Shown here: positions 35,380 to 44,964 of the stretch, piece by piece | Layout of the letters: the number at the start of each line of letters is the position of its first letter | Numbering within the stretch: position 1 is the stretch's first letter | Notes under the pieces: model-generated | What the model was told of the DNA's origin: nothing | The model's database searches: none | Seen by the model: the letters and a program-made list of their open reading frames with translations, nothing else | Assembly (NCBI GenBank): GCA_937935075.1 | Contig: CALGYB010000124.1 | Span: forward strand, 26,918 to 90,917 | DNA from: an uncultured Roseiflexus sp. | GTDB lineage: Bacteria; Chloroflexota; Chloroflexia; Chloroflexales; Roseiflexaceae | Length of the DNA: 64,000 nt | Direction: 5' to 3' | Program-made: the position numbers and the translations under genes

Positions 35380-35609
35380 CGCGTTGAACGTTGAATGTGG
35401 GAACGGTGCGTCACACAAAGGCCCAACGGCGCAGAGCGGGCGGGACGGCGGCAGGCGCGTGGGGCGCTGGCGGTCAGGCGCGCAAAGTGCAGGCGGAAAG
35501 CGCGCAAGGCGCAGAGCGGGCAGTCTGAAGGTTAACGCAAGCAATCTAACCCCTCACTCCTCACTCCTCACCCCTCACCCCTCACCCCTCACCCCTCACC
35601 CCTCTCGCC
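35380..35609. repeat. Intergenic microsatellite (CTCACCCC)
   Basis: From about 35550 to 35630 an 8-bp unit CTCACCCC repeats about eight times with a CTCGC variant. It enters the 3' end of the next minus-strand gene, giving a Gly/Glu-rich tail. Confidence 0.7.
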
Positions 35610-36572
35610 TCACCCCTCACCCCCCGCCTGCCCCAATATCCACCCTTCAACACGACGGATGCCCTCGTCCTCAGGCTCACCGGCGGTGCGACGACCAAGG
35701 ACGACATTGAGTGCGCCGAACAATCCCACCGTGGCGTCGAAATCATCGTCGCCGCCGGGTGCAGCGCCAAATCCGTCATCAATCGCGCGGCGCAGAGCGG
35801 TATCGATCGCAACCTCCGCCGCATCCGCCCATGCCAGCAGCGCCATTCCTGCGGCGGCGCGGGCAGCCTGCGCGCGTTTGCTGCCGTGCAGTGTGATACC
35901 CAAATGATGGCAGCACTCAGCAGGGTACACTTCGGCGACCACCAGGCGGCCCGCAGCAATCAGGTCGTCCAGGCGTCCCTCAAAGGGCCAAAGCCAGGGA
36001 AACATGGCATTATCTCGCGCATACGCGCGGCGCGCCGCACCCAGCATATCGCGCCAGCCGACGATGGTCGCCTTTCCCACCTGCTGTGCGCCGAGCGTCC
36101 AGAACATCGGCGCAGCGGCGCGCCGCGCGTCGGTAGCCCGGTCGCACCTGCGGCGCAGGTCGTCGATGGTCGTCATACCGAGCGCCCGGATCAGGTGCGA
36201 TTGCCGTGTTCCACCCGGTCGTAGCGGGTAGAATGGACGAACGATGCTGATGTCGTCTGGACGACCGGCGACATCGTAGAACTGCACCCACCGGCCTGAA
36301 CCCAACTCCGGGAGAAGCGCCGCAAAGTCGGCAACGCCAGCGGCATCCGCGTAACGCAGCGGGAGACCAAGCGGAAAATCGACGCCAAACAGGATGCCGC
36401 CATCAGGCGCGAGAGTGCGCAACCGCGCCAGCAGCGTCTGCGGGTCGCCAGCCGGACCCGGCGCATACGCCGTGAACCGTCCATCGGACTGGCGCAGCGC
36501 ATACGCCAGCCGCCTTCGCGCCGCGTTCGATCCCCAATCGGCGTGAGCGACCAGAACAGCAAGAGCAGCCAT
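35610..36572 (-). CDS. DUF429-like protein (predicted RNase H-fold nuclease), tentative
   Basis: 320 residues, soluble. AVLVAHADWGSN at the start and GGILFGVDFPLGLPLRYA near residue 55 recall the DUF429 signature (GVD/GID, then P-GLP), a family predicted to have an RNase H fold. Later parts are helical, with a Glu/Asp cluster near the C-terminus (GGDDDFDATVG). I regard the family call as tentative. The ATG at 36572 follows the M1 peptidase stop by 8 bp, so the two form an operon. The last codons lie in the CTCACCCC microsatellite. Confidence 0.5.
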   Translation of the reverse strand: MAALAVLVAHADWGSNAARRRLAYALRQSDGRFTAYAPGPAGDPQTLLARLRTLAPDGGILFGVDFPLGLPLRYADAAGVADFAALLPELGSGRWVQFYDVAGRPDDISIVRPFYPLRPGGTRQSHLIRALGMTTIDDLRRRCDRATDARRAAAPMFWTLGAQQVGKATIVGWRDMLGAARRAYARDNAMFPWLWPFEGRLDDLIAAGRLVVAEVYPAECCHHLGITLHGSKRAQAARAAAGMALLAWADAAEVAIDTALRRAIDDGFGAAPGGDDDFDATVGLFGALNVVLGRRTAGEPEDEGIRRVEGWILGQAGGEG

Positions 36573-36580
36573 TGGTGGTA

Positions 36581-38095
36581 TCAGGGAACAGCGACCGGTG
36601 CGGCGGTCAGCACCCAATCGCGGTAGAAATCGTTGAGATCGCAGGCGCAGGCATTTTCGGCGATAGCGCGCACATCGTCGCTCGACGCAATCCGGTAGCG
36701 AAAGGTCGCATAGTAATCGCGCAAAAAGCGATCGAACGCCGGTTCACCGATGCGGTTGCGCAACGCCTGAAAGAAAAGCGCACCTTTTGCATATGCAATG
36801 GCGGTATAGTTGCCGCGCAACGCCGACACGGGGCGCTTCAGCGGCGCATCACGACCCGCCTGCCGCGCGCGCAGGTACGTCGCACGGAATCCATCGAGTT
36901 CGCGTTCTGCCGCTATCGCCCCACCGGTTTCTTCCTGATAGATGACCTGCGAAAATGAGGTCAATCCCTCGTCGAGCCAGGCTTCCCCCTGCACATCGTT
37001 GCCGACCAGACTGTACCACCATTGATGCGCCACTTCGTGTGCTACAATGATCTCCAGACCCTCGCGTTCACCGGTGTACAGGCGCCGGTCGATCATGATC
37101 AGACCAGGATACTCGACGCCGAGAAATTTGCGCGCATCGATCTGCACAATATCGAGTTCAGTCAGCGGGTAAGGTCCGAATCGGCGATTGAACGCACGCA
37201 GCGCATTAGCGGCAGCATCGAGCGCCGCCCGCCCGCCTTCGGCATTTTCGGGACGAAAATACGACGTGATGCGCGTCCCATCCACATCAGTGGAGATCGA
37301 CGGGAAGCGGGTGAGCACAATCGTAAAATCACGCTGCGGACCGCTGACGAAGCGTGTTGTTCGGGACGCGCCATCGCTCTGGCTTTCGATCGCCGTCCCC
37401 GTGGTCACCGCAGTCCATGCGGCGGGGATAGTCAGCGTCACATCGTACAGCGCCGTTTCGCTGGTGACGAGGTCGCCGCGGAAGAGCGGCGTCGCCAGTT
37501 GCCAGGCGCCATCAACCCGCCGCGCCGCCATCGGCAATGCCGAGGCCAGCGTCAGCACGCCGCGTTCGCGATTAAAGGCGGCATAATAGCGCTGGCTGGC
37601 ATCGAGCGGCGCAACGGCGCTGAAGTCGAGCACGACGTGAGCAACAGCACCAGATGGGAGCGTTGCAGGAAGGTCGAGCCGCAGCAAGAATCGATTTGAC
37701 TCATAGCGTACCCGCACCGGTACATCATCGACGATAGCGCTGCGAATATCGAGACGTCCGCCCAACTCCGGCAAATTAGGGAAGAGGTAAAAATAGATGC
37801 GGTCAAGCGGATCGGCGGCGCGATTGGCATACTCCAGCCGCAGCCTGCCGGCGATGGCGCGTCGCTCAGGATCGATGCCGGCGCTCACCGTGTACCGATC
37901 CCACTGCGATGCAGCGTCGAGGTCGGCGCTGAAGGCTGGCAGCAGCGCCGCCTCCTGCCACTGAACATCGAGCGGCGCTGCAAACGGGTCGCTTATATGT
38001 GGCGCTGCGGAGAGCGGCGTGACGCTGTAGCATATCAGAACCGCGACCAGCGCCAGAAGAACATCTTGCCTTCGCATACTCAGTAATCGTTGCAT
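36581..38095 (-). CDS. M1-family metallopeptidase, secreted
   Basis: 504 residues. A signal peptide spans residues 1-31 (DVLLALVAVLICYSVTPLSAA). The zinc site is HEVAH (His353, Glu354, His357), with the third ligand Glu376 in WLDEGLTSF, and the exopeptidase-type start of the catalytic domain YPLTELDIVQID is present. The GAMEN motif expected of aminopeptidases is replaced by GVEYPGLIMID. N-terminal beta-saddle at 60-270. It is shorter than PepN and lacks the long C-terminal domain. Secreted exo- or endopeptidase. Precedes the DUF429-like gene and diverges from the Crp/Fnr gene. Confidence 0.85.
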   Translation of the reverse strand: MQRLLSMRRQDVLLALVAVLICYSVTPLSAAPHISDPFAAPLDVQWQEAALLPAFSADLDAASQWDRYTVSAGIDPERRAIAGRLRLEYANRAADPLDRIYFYLFPNLPELGGRLDIRSAIVDDVPVRVRYESNRFLLRLDLPATLPSGAVAHVVLDFSAVAPLDASQRYYAAFNRERGVLTLASALPMAARRVDGAWQLATPLFRGDLVTSETALYDVTLTIPAAWTAVTTGTAIESQSDGASRTTRFVSGPQRDFTIVLTRFPSISTDVDGTRITSYFRPENAEGGRAALDAAANALRAFNRRFGPYPLTELDIVQIDARKFLGVEYPGLIMIDRRLYTGEREGLEIIVAHEVAHQWWYSLVGNDVQGEAWLDEGLTSFSQVIYQEETGGAIAAERELDGFRATYLRARQAGRDAPLKRPVSALRGNYTAIAYAKGALFFQALRNRIGEPAFDRFLRDYYATFRYRIASSDDVRAIAENACACDLNDFYRDWVLTAAPVAVP

Positions 38096-38182
38096 AGACG
38101 CATTATATCATTGTGTCTGGAACTGTCAGGAAACCCGTCGCTGTACTGTTAGCAAAACAGGATCGATCTCTATTGCCAGACC

Positions 38183-38839
38183 ATGACAACGCCCGAAGAA
38201 TTGAAACATATTCCACTCTTTGCCACGCTGGATGATCAGACGCTGGCGGATGCAGCGCGCTACATGGAGAGACGCACCTATCGTCCAGGCGAATACATCG
38301 CCTACGAAGGCGAACAACCGGCAGGAGTGTACTTTGTGCAGCGCGGCAGGGTGCGCTTATCGCGCACTGCGCCGGATGGTCGCGAACAGGTGCTGGCAAT
38401 GGTCAGCGCCGGTGAAAACTTCAATGCCGTCGCCATTTTCGACAGCCATGGCAATCTGACGACGGCGCGCGCCATGAGCGCCGTTCACTGTCTGATTTTA
38501 CCGGGAAATGCGCTGATCATCCTTATCCGCCGTCATCCTGACCTGGCGCTGGCGATGCTGCGTGAAATGGCAGGGCAACTGCGCAGCCTGGCGGTGCTGG
38601 TCGAAGACCTGGCATTCCGGTCGGTGCGCGAGCGGCTGGCGCGCGAACTGTTGCGTGAGGCGCGCGAAGGCGCCGCCGAACTGACCCATCAGGAACTTGC
38701 CGAGCGCACCGGCACCGTGCGTGAGATCGCCGGACGCGCATTGCGCCAGCTGGCGCAGGAAGGGCTTGTGCGGCTGGAGCGTGGGCGGGTCGTGGTGCTC
38801 GATTCGGGCGGGCTGGCGCGGATCGGGAACGGCGGGTGA
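38183..38839 (+). CDS. Crp/Fnr-family transcriptional regulator
   Basis: 218 residues. The cyclic-nucleotide-binding fold covers residues 5-120 (LFATLDDQTLADAARYMERRTYRPGEYIAYEG, then GVYFVQRGRVRLSR), and a helix-turn-helix follows near 165-200 (LTHQELAERTGTVREIAGRALRQLAQEGLVRL). No cysteine cluster of the FNR type is visible, so the effector is likely a nucleotide or other small ligand. Divergent from the M1 peptidase gene and 170 bp before the ferredoxin gene. RBS is poor. Confidence 0.9.
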   Translation: MTTPEELKHIPLFATLDDQTLADAARYMERRTYRPGEYIAYEGEQPAGVYFVQRGRVRLSRTAPDGREQVLAMVSAGENFNAVAIFDSHGNLTTARAMSAVHCLILPGNALIILIRRHPDLALAMLREMAGQLRSLAVLVEDLAFRSVRERLARELLREAREGAAELTHQELAERTGTVREIAGRALRQLAQEGLVRLERGRVVVLDSGGLARIGNGG

Positions 38840-39010
38840 GGCGGAACGTCGCCGGTGGGAAGGTTGCACACGCGATTTCACACGAATGAGAGATTGCACA
38901 TCGACTGTTCTGATACGCCATGTTGTGGAACTAAAGTCACAGAAAAGTTGAAAAGGGCGTGTTATGATTGCAGGTGCTGGAACATCTTCCGTATGCTAAA
39001 GGAGATTGAT

Positions 39011-39247
39011 ATGGCGTATATCATCGCGGAGCCGTGCATTGGCGTGAAAGATGCTGCGTGTGTGGCGGTCTGTCCGGTTGACTGCATTTACGAGGGTGAG
39101 GATCAGTACTACATCAACCCTGAAGAGTGCATCGACTGTGGCGCCTGCGAACCGGAGTGCCCGGTCGAGGCGATCTTCGCCGACGACTCGGTGCCGGAGC
39201 AGTGGCAAAGCTACATCGAAAAGAACCGCGCGTTCTTCGGACTGTAA
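39011..39247 (+). CDS. fdxA: 7Fe ferredoxin
   Basis: 78 residues. The first cluster motif is C-x7-C-x3-CP (CIGVKDAACVAVCPVDC), typical of a 3Fe-4S cluster; the second CIDCGACEPECPVEAIF carries a 4Fe-4S cluster, with a crossed cysteine. It shuttles electrons in the cytoplasm, perhaps to nitrogen or carbon metabolism. AAGGAG stands seven bases before ATG 39011; an in-frame ATG at 38993 is less likely. A hairpin follows the stop. Confidence 0.93.
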   Translation: MAYIIAEPCIGVKDAACVAVCPVDCIYEGEDQYYINPEECIDCGACEPECPVEAIFADDSVPEQWQSYIEKNRAFFGL

Positions 39248-39263
39248 TACGTCGTTCGTTGCG

Positions 39264-39293
39264 AACAAGGCGCTCCGTGAGGGGCGCCTTGTT
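39264..39293 (+). terminator. Terminator hairpin after ferredoxin
   Basis: AACAAGGCGC and GCGCCTTGTT form a perfect 10-bp stem around a 10-base loop, followed by GTGTTAA. Confidence 0.6.
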
Positions 39294-39439
39294 GTGTTAA
39301 GGGTTCGACTTATGCCGACAACCGCGTGCTGCAAAGACGCAGAGTCTCTACTGGAAACACCCCGCCTGCCGACCCGCTTGCCGTGCGCTGCACGCCCGTC
39401 ACTAACCTCCCGCTGAAAGCCTGCCCCCCCCTTGTGTGC

Positions 39440-39445
39440 TATAAT
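39440..39445 (+). promoter_or_regulatory. Predicted -10 box
   Basis: TGTGCTATAAT: an extended TATAAT at 39440-39445, 35 bp before the ATG of the next gene. No clear -35. Confidence 0.4.
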
Positions 39446-39480
39446 TTCCGGGGAAAGCCAGCGCACGGAGATGCCTGCCG

Positions 39481-39957
39481 ATGATGCGCTTCGATGTTCG
39501 CACGTTTCTGCTTATCTTTGGCGCGGCATGCATTGGCGCAGCCTGGGCGACGTATCAGTACAGCACGACTGCCCCCCCCTATGGCGAAGCGCAGATTCCT
39601 GCATTGATCTGGACGGTGTTTGCCACTCCCTTTGCCATGTTCTGGGGGTGGCTGGTAGCGCGGCGTGAGGAACGCTGGTGGGCGGCATTCGTCTGTTTCT
39701 GCATCTACTTTCTTTCCACATTTATAGCAGCACGCTACGAGACGTGCGTTATTGTGCATGGATCGTTCAACCTGGTCAGTTGCTTCGTCGATACGGAACA
39801 GGCGCAGACGCTTGCAAACGCCAGCGGTCATCGCGTCTATTTCGAGTCGATCGTCGTGGTGCATCTGATCGCTGCGCTGGTCACGGCATTGCAGCGCGCG
39901 CTAAAACGCCGTACAATGCAGGATGCATCGCTTCGTCCGGCAGGCGAGACGACCTGA
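39481..39957 (+). CDS. Membrane protein of unknown function
   Basis: 158 residues with four likely membrane helices: FLLIFGAACIGAAWATY, IWTVFATPFAMFWGWLV, WWAAFVCFCIYFLSTFIA and VHLIAALVTALQRAL. Two cysteines (CVIV, CFVD) lie in the loop before helix four. Charged loops favour an inside C-terminus. It is preceded by its own -10 box. No family is recognised. It lies alone between ferredoxin and dgt. Confidence 0.55.
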   Translation: MMRFDVRTFLLIFGAACIGAAWATYQYSTTAPPYGEAQIPALIWTVFATPFAMFWGWLVARREERWWAAFVCFCIYFLSTFIAARYETCVIVHGSFNLVSCFVDTEQAQTLANASGHRVYFESIVVVHLIAALVTALQRALKRRTMQDASLRPAGETT

Positions 39958-40041
39958 CATCTTCCGTCTGGTTTGATGCGGTGTCTTTCGAGTTCCAGGT
40001 ACGGCAGCGGTATCTGACGTTGCCGGCGCCGGAGGTTTGGC

Positions 40042-41115
40042 ATGACCAGAGCGCATGCTGGTGTACGTCAGCGTATTGAAGCGGATGAGCGCGCCCGGCT
40101 TTCACCTTTGGCGGCATTCAGTGACGACGCCCGCCGCGTGCGTCCTGAAGAACCATCGCCGGTGCGGAGCAGTTTTCAACGTGATCGCGACCGTATCCTG
40201 CATTCAAAACCGTTTCGCCGTCTGAAACACAAAACCCAGGTGTTTATCTCACCGCAGGGCGATCATTACCGCACCCGCCTGACCCATACGCTCGAAGTGA
40301 CGCAGATTGCACGCACAGTCGCACGCGCCCTGCGCCTCAACGAGGACCTGGTCGAGGCGATTGGTCTTGGGCATGATCTCGGGCATACGCCCTTTGGTCA
40401 CGCCGGCGAGACGGCGCTGTCGCACGCGATGGGGCGCGCCTTCCGGCATAACGAACAGAGCCTGCGCATTGTTGACGTGCTGGAGCGGAATGGCGCCGGG
40501 TTAAATCTGACCGATCAGGTGCGCGAGGGCATCTACATGCACTCCAAAGCCAGGCGCGACATTACCATGCGCGCCTGGGGAACAGCCAGTACGCTGGAAG
40601 GGCAGATCGTGAAACTGTGCGATGCCATCGCCTATATCAATCACGACATCGATGATGCGATCCGCGGCGGTCTGCTGCACCCCGAAGACCTGCCACGCGA
40701 CGCGATCGAGATACTTGGCGAAACCCACGGTCAACGCCTCGATACGATGGTCTGCGATCTGATCGACCATAACTGGTGGGCCACCGGCGAAGCGCCGCCG
40801 CCTGATCCGCCGGAACTGTCGATGAGTCCGGATGTGCTGAAGGCGACCAATACGTTACGCGAGTTTCTGTATCAGTATGTGTATCTTGGATCGAAAGCCA
40901 AAGCGGACGATGGCAAGGTCCAATTGATGATCGAGTTGCTGTACCATCACTTTCTGAAACACCCGGAACAGATCCCAGCCGATCTGCTGCGGATCAATCA
41001 GGATCGCGGCGAACCGGTCGAGCGCGCCGTGGTTGACTATATTGCCGGTATGACCGACCGCTTTGCGCTGAAGGTGTTCAACGACCTGTACGTGCCCCGC
41101 ACCTGGAGTGCGTAA
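40042..41115 (+). CDS. dgt: Deoxyguanosinetriphosphate triphosphohydrolase-like protein
   Basis: 357 residues. HD-superfamily metal site: RLTHTLEVTQIART near residue 75, GLGHDLGHTPFGHAGE near 110, and CDAIAYINHDIDDAI near 195 with the last ligand aspartate. HKTQVF and LKHKTQV match the Dgt family (bacterial dNTPases of the shorter type 2 group). It hydrolyses dNTP to nucleoside and triphosphate. Followed directly by dnaG with a 27-bp gap; dgt beside dnaG is a known arrangement. RBS GGAGG lies before ATG. Confidence 0.93.
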   Translation: MTRAHAGVRQRIEADERARLSPLAAFSDDARRVRPEEPSPVRSSFQRDRDRILHSKPFRRLKHKTQVFISPQGDHYRTRLTHTLEVTQIARTVARALRLNEDLVEAIGLGHDLGHTPFGHAGETALSHAMGRAFRHNEQSLRIVDVLERNGAGLNLTDQVREGIYMHSKARRDITMRAWGTASTLEGQIVKLCDAIAYINHDIDDAIRGGLLHPEDLPRDAIEILGETHGQRLDTMVCDLIDHNWWATGEAPPPDPPELSMSPDVLKATNTLREFLYQYVYLGSKAKADDGKVQLMIELLYHHFLKHPEQIPADLLRINQDRGEPVERAVVDYIAGMTDRFALKVFNDLYVPRTWSA

Positions 41116-41142
41116 AGCGTGCGGACGTTCGCTGGAACGAGT

Positions 41143-43104
41143 ATGCCTGGCGTTACCGATCAGATCAAAGAAAAGGTTGATATCGTCGAGTTCATCTCGA
41201 CCTATGTGCCGCTGCGGAAGACAGGACGCAGCTATGTTGGCTTCTGCCCATTCCATCCCAACACCCGGACGCCGGCGTTTCACGTCTTTCCCGATACGCA
41301 AAGTTTTCACTGTTTTGGGTGTAAGGCGTCGGGGACGATCTTCGACTTTCTGATGCGTCGTGAGGGGCTGGAGTTTCGTGAAGCGCTCGAGCGCCTGGCG
41401 CAGCGCGCCGGTGTGCAGTTACACCCGCGCACCGAAGCCGACGAGCAACTGGATCAGTTGCGCACCCGTCTGCTGGAGGTGAATGCAGCAGCAGCGGCGT
41501 TCTTCCGTCATATGCTGGTAAAGTCGCAACGTGGCGAGGAGGCGCGCGCCTATGTCGTCAGACGACGGATTGACGACGCAACCAGTGAGGCATTCCTGCT
41601 CGGCTATGCTCCCGATGACTGGAGTTTGCTGCTTTCCTACCTGACCGAACGGCGCGGCTTTTCGCCAGAGGAGATCGAAGCGGCTGGACTGGCAATCCAT
41701 CACGAAACACGCGGGTATTACGACCGCTTCCGCAACCGGCTCATGTTCCCGATCCGCAACGTGAGCGGCGAGATTGTGGCGTTTGGCGGCAGAGCACTGG
41801 GGGATGCGCAGCCGAAATATATGAACTCACCCCAGACGCCGCTCTTCGACAAGGGAAAGGTGCTGTACGGGCTTGACCTGGCGCGCGATGCGATCCGCCA
41901 GAGCGACGCCACCGTGATTGTCGAAGGGTACGTCGATGTCATCATTGCACACCAGTACGGATTCCGTAACGTCGTTGCGCCGCTTGGCACAGCATTGACT
42001 GCCGATCACGTGGCGCTGGTGAAGAAACTCTCGCACCGGGTCTATCTGGCGCTCGACGCCGACGCCGCAGGCGTGCGAGCGACGCTCAAAGGATTGCAGG
42101 CGCTCCAGAGCCAGCCGGAGGGGGAATTAACTGCGGTAATCTCGCCACAGGGGGTGATCGGGCTGCAACGCCGCCAGGATGTTGAGATCAGGATTCTGTC
42201 TCTTCCCGAAGGGAAAGACCCCGATGAGGTCATTCAGGAAAACCCGGAACAGTGGCGTGCGGCGCTGGCGGCGGCGCGTCCGGCGATGGATTTCTACATC
42301 GAGACGCTCACCTCCGACCTCGATCTTTCGAGCGGACGCGGCAAAGCAGACGCGGTCGAACGGATAGCGCCGCTCCTTACCCAGATCGCCAATCCGGTGG
42401 AGCAGGCGCATTATATCCAGCAACTGGCGCGACTGATCGATGTCGAAGAACGGTATATACTGGCAGCGCTGGGAAACAAGGCGCGTCAGGAAGGGTCGCG
42501 CCGTCCGCCGGATCAGGCGCGCACGACGAAGGTTCTGGAACAGCAACCTGACGAAGCAAAACAGCAACCCGGCGATACGCAGCCGTCAACTCCGACGCAA
42601 GAAGAGCATCTGTTGAGCTGGATGATTCGTTACCCGAAAGCGCGCACAGCCGTGGAAGATAAACTCTACCGCGATCTGGCGTCGTATCCGGCGCTGCGAT
42701 CGCTCATGAGCGGAACGATCGATGAGTTGTTCACCCGCGATGAGCACCGTGCACTGTGGCGCGCCTGGATCACCGCCCCTGCCGATAGCGACCCGGATAG
42801 TTGGGCGACGACCCTCCACGCGCCACTTGATGCAACGGCAAAACACGTGCTGGCATTGCACACACCCCAACCCCAGGCGTATCGGATTGTCAACGACGCA
42901 CTGGAATGTGCTACAATCCTTCAGCGCGACGTTGCAAAGCGCTGGCTCGTCCAGATCGCGCGCTTGCAGGCAGAGGCGACCAGTGAAGCAGAGCGGGAAA
43001 TCCTGCTCGACCAGCTGGTGCAGGTCAAACAATTCATCGATATGCTGAGCATCCCACGCCGCAGTTCAGCATACGCTGACCTGCATGCCCTGCATACGCT
43101 CTGA
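41143..43104 (+). CDS. dnaG: DNA primase
   Basis: 653 residues. An N-terminal zinc ribbon with CPFH...CFGC (CHC2) at about residues 38-60, then a DnaG catalytic core with the TOPRIM domain: VIVEGYVDVIIAHQYG near 265 and LALDADAAG near 310. The C-terminal 200 residues are the helicase-binding domain. It makes RNA primers at the replication fork with DnaB. ATG at 41143 was preferred over GTG 41119, since MPGVTDQIKEKVDIVEF is the usual start. Between dgt and rpoD in the conserved macromolecular block. Confidence 0.95.
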   Translation: MPGVTDQIKEKVDIVEFISTYVPLRKTGRSYVGFCPFHPNTRTPAFHVFPDTQSFHCFGCKASGTIFDFLMRREGLEFREALERLAQRAGVQLHPRTEADEQLDQLRTRLLEVNAAAAAFFRHMLVKSQRGEEARAYVVRRRIDDATSEAFLLGYAPDDWSLLLSYLTERRGFSPEEIEAAGLAIHHETRGYYDRFRNRLMFPIRNVSGEIVAFGGRALGDAQPKYMNSPQTPLFDKGKVLYGLDLARDAIRQSDATVIVEGYVDVIIAHQYGFRNVVAPLGTALTADHVALVKKLSHRVYLALDADAAGVRATLKGLQALQSQPEGELTAVISPQGVIGLQRRQDVEIRILSLPEGKDPDEVIQENPEQWRAALAAARPAMDFYIETLTSDLDLSSGRGKADAVERIAPLLTQIANPVEQAHYIQQLARLIDVEERYILAALGNKARQEGSRRPPDQARTTKVLEQQPDEAKQQPGDTQPSTPTQEEHLLSWMIRYPKARTAVEDKLYRDLASYPALRSLMSGTIDELFTRDEHRALWRAWITAPADSDPDSWATTLHAPLDATAKHVLALHTPQPQAYRIVNDALECATILQRDVAKRWLVQIARLQAEATSEAEREILLDQLVQVKQFIDMLSIPRRSSAYADLHALHTL

Positions 43105-43281
43105 CAGGTGCGGCACCATGCAATCCGCTGCCGGGTAAAAGAAACATTGCTGGAAGCAGATATGTCATGCACGACAATGGCCGCATATCTTTGCTGTCCG
43201 GTCTTCTCAGCGCAACAAACACGAGCACATCATTCTGAGACGCACTGGTAAAGAAGGCAGTGGGTGTCTGCGGAGGTTTCG

Positions 43282-44907
43282 ATGGAAAAACCGAACGAGC
43301 CACTTTTGGAAGATGATCTGTTGCTGGACGATCTGGACGATGACATTACCGGCGCATCCCGCGAACCCGAAGAGGAGCCTCAGACGATCACAAGCCTGAA
43401 TGATCTCCTGGCGATCGGGAAACAACGCGGTTTTGTCACCGAGGGAGAAATTGCGCAACTGCTCGCAGGCAGCGAGGCCGATAGCGACCGCCTGGCGGAG
43501 ATTCAACAGGCGCTCCAGTCGGCGGGCATTGCCACGCGCGATGAGATGATCGCCGGCGGCGCCGATATTGATGTCCACTTCGAGGAAGAAGGCGATTTTG
43601 ATGATCTGAGCGTCGAGGGCATTAGCATTAACGACACGGTGCGCATGTATCTGCGCGAGATTGGGCGGGTGCCGCTGCTGACCGCGCGCCAGGAGACCTT
43701 GCTGGCGCAGAAGATCGAGATCGGTGAATACCTGGAATCGTACCGGACGCAACTGGCGGCAGACTGGCGCGTTGAGCAGATCGATACGGTTGGCGCGCAA
43801 ATGTACCAGCGCCTGTGCAAAACCTGGCCCGTGGTCGAGGATGCCATTCGACTGCTCTATGCGATTGTTGAGCAACCGCTTCCCGATCCGTTGACCCCTG
43901 GGCGCCTGCGCGATGTCTCCGCCCTTCAGGAGCGCATGACCTTCGAACAGCGTCAGTTGTTCGACAAGCGTCGCAATGAGTTGATCAAACAGCACCGCAT
44001 GACAGCAGAGCAGTTCGATCAGACTTTCGCGCAGGCGACGATTATCTTCTCGCTTCTGCCCGCTGCCGTTCAGCAACGCTTGGCGACATCAACCGACTGG
44101 CCCTCCGTTGAGGAAGTGCAACAGATGTGCGCTGATGTGCGTGATCAACTCTGGCACGACTGGAACCTCGCTATCGAGCAGGGCAAAACGGCGCGTGAGG
44201 ATCTGACCCAGGCAAACCTGCGTCTGGTCGTGTCGGTAGCGAAGAAGTATATCGGGCGCGGCTTGCAACTCCTCGACCTGATTCAGGAGGGAAATGTCGG
44301 CCTGATCCGTGCGGTCGAAAAGTTCGACTACCGTAAAGGGTTCAAGTTCTCGACGTATGCGACCTGGTGGATTCGCCAGGCAATCACCCGCGCAATCGCC
44401 GATCAGGCGCGCACCATCCGCATTCCGGTGCATATGGTCGAGACGATCAACCGCCTGATGCGCGAAAGCCGCCGCATGCTCCAGGAGTTGGGGCGCGAAC
44501 CGACCGACGAGGAGTTGTCGCGCGCACTGGGCATTCCGGTGGATAAAGTTCGTTCGATCCGTAAAACTTCGCTCGAACCGGTCTCGCTCGAAACACCGGT
44601 TGGTCAGGAAGAAGACAGCCAACTCGGCGATTTTATCGAGGACTCGAAGGTGCTTGCGCCATCTGATGCCGCCAGCCATCAGATGCTGCGTGAGCAGGTC
44701 GAGCAGGTGCTGAATCAGCTTACTGAGCGCGAACGGCGCGTCCTTCAATTGCGTTTCGGTCTCGAAGATGGTCATAGCCGCACCCTCGAAGAAGTCGGCA
44801 AGGAATTCGGCGTCACGCGTGAGCGTATTCGCCAGATTGAGGTGAAAGCGCTGCGGAAACTGCGTCACCCTCGCCTTGGCAAGAAACTTCGCGATTATCT
44901 CGAATAG
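43282..44907 (+). CDS. rpoD: Principal RNA polymerase sigma factor, RpoD
   Basis: 541 residues. Region 1.1 fragment ([24 protein letters not shown]) is at 30-60, followed by regions 1.2/2 ([70 protein letters not shown]), 3, and 4 ([32 protein letters not shown]). It reads most housekeeping promoters; TACAAT-like -10 boxes occur in the window. ATG 43282 has GGAGG five bases upstream; an earlier GTG adds six residues. Follows dnaG and precedes the DnaJ-domain gene. Confidence 0.96.
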   Translation: MEKPNEPLLEDDLLLDDLDDDITGASREPEEEPQTITSLNDLLAIGKQRGFVTEGEIAQLLAGSEADSDRLAEIQQALQSAGIATRDEMIAGGADIDVHFEEEGDFDDLSVEGISINDTVRMYLREIGRVPLLTARQETLLAQKIEIGEYLESYRTQLAADWRVEQIDTVGAQMYQRLCKTWPVVEDAIRLLYAIVEQPLPDPLTPGRLRDVSALQERMTFEQRQLFDKRRNELIKQHRMTAEQFDQTFAQATIIFSLLPAAVQQRLATSTDWPSVEEVQQMCADVRDQLWHDWNLAIEQGKTAREDLTQANLRLVVSVAKKYIGRGLQLLDLIQEGNVGLIRAVEKFDYRKGFKFSTYATWWIRQAITRAIADQARTIRIPVHMVETINRLMRESRRMLQELGREPTDEELSRALGIPVDKVRSIRKTSLEPVSLETPVGQEEDSQLGDFIEDSKVLAPSDAASHQMLREQVEQVLNQLTERERRVLQLRFGLEDGHSRTLEEVGKEFGVTRERIRQIEVKALRKLRHPRLGKKLRDYLE

Positions 44908-44964
44908 AGGGTGTGGCATGTCTCCGCCGCCGGGCGCCTGTCCCGTCGCCGGAAGCCCCATGGT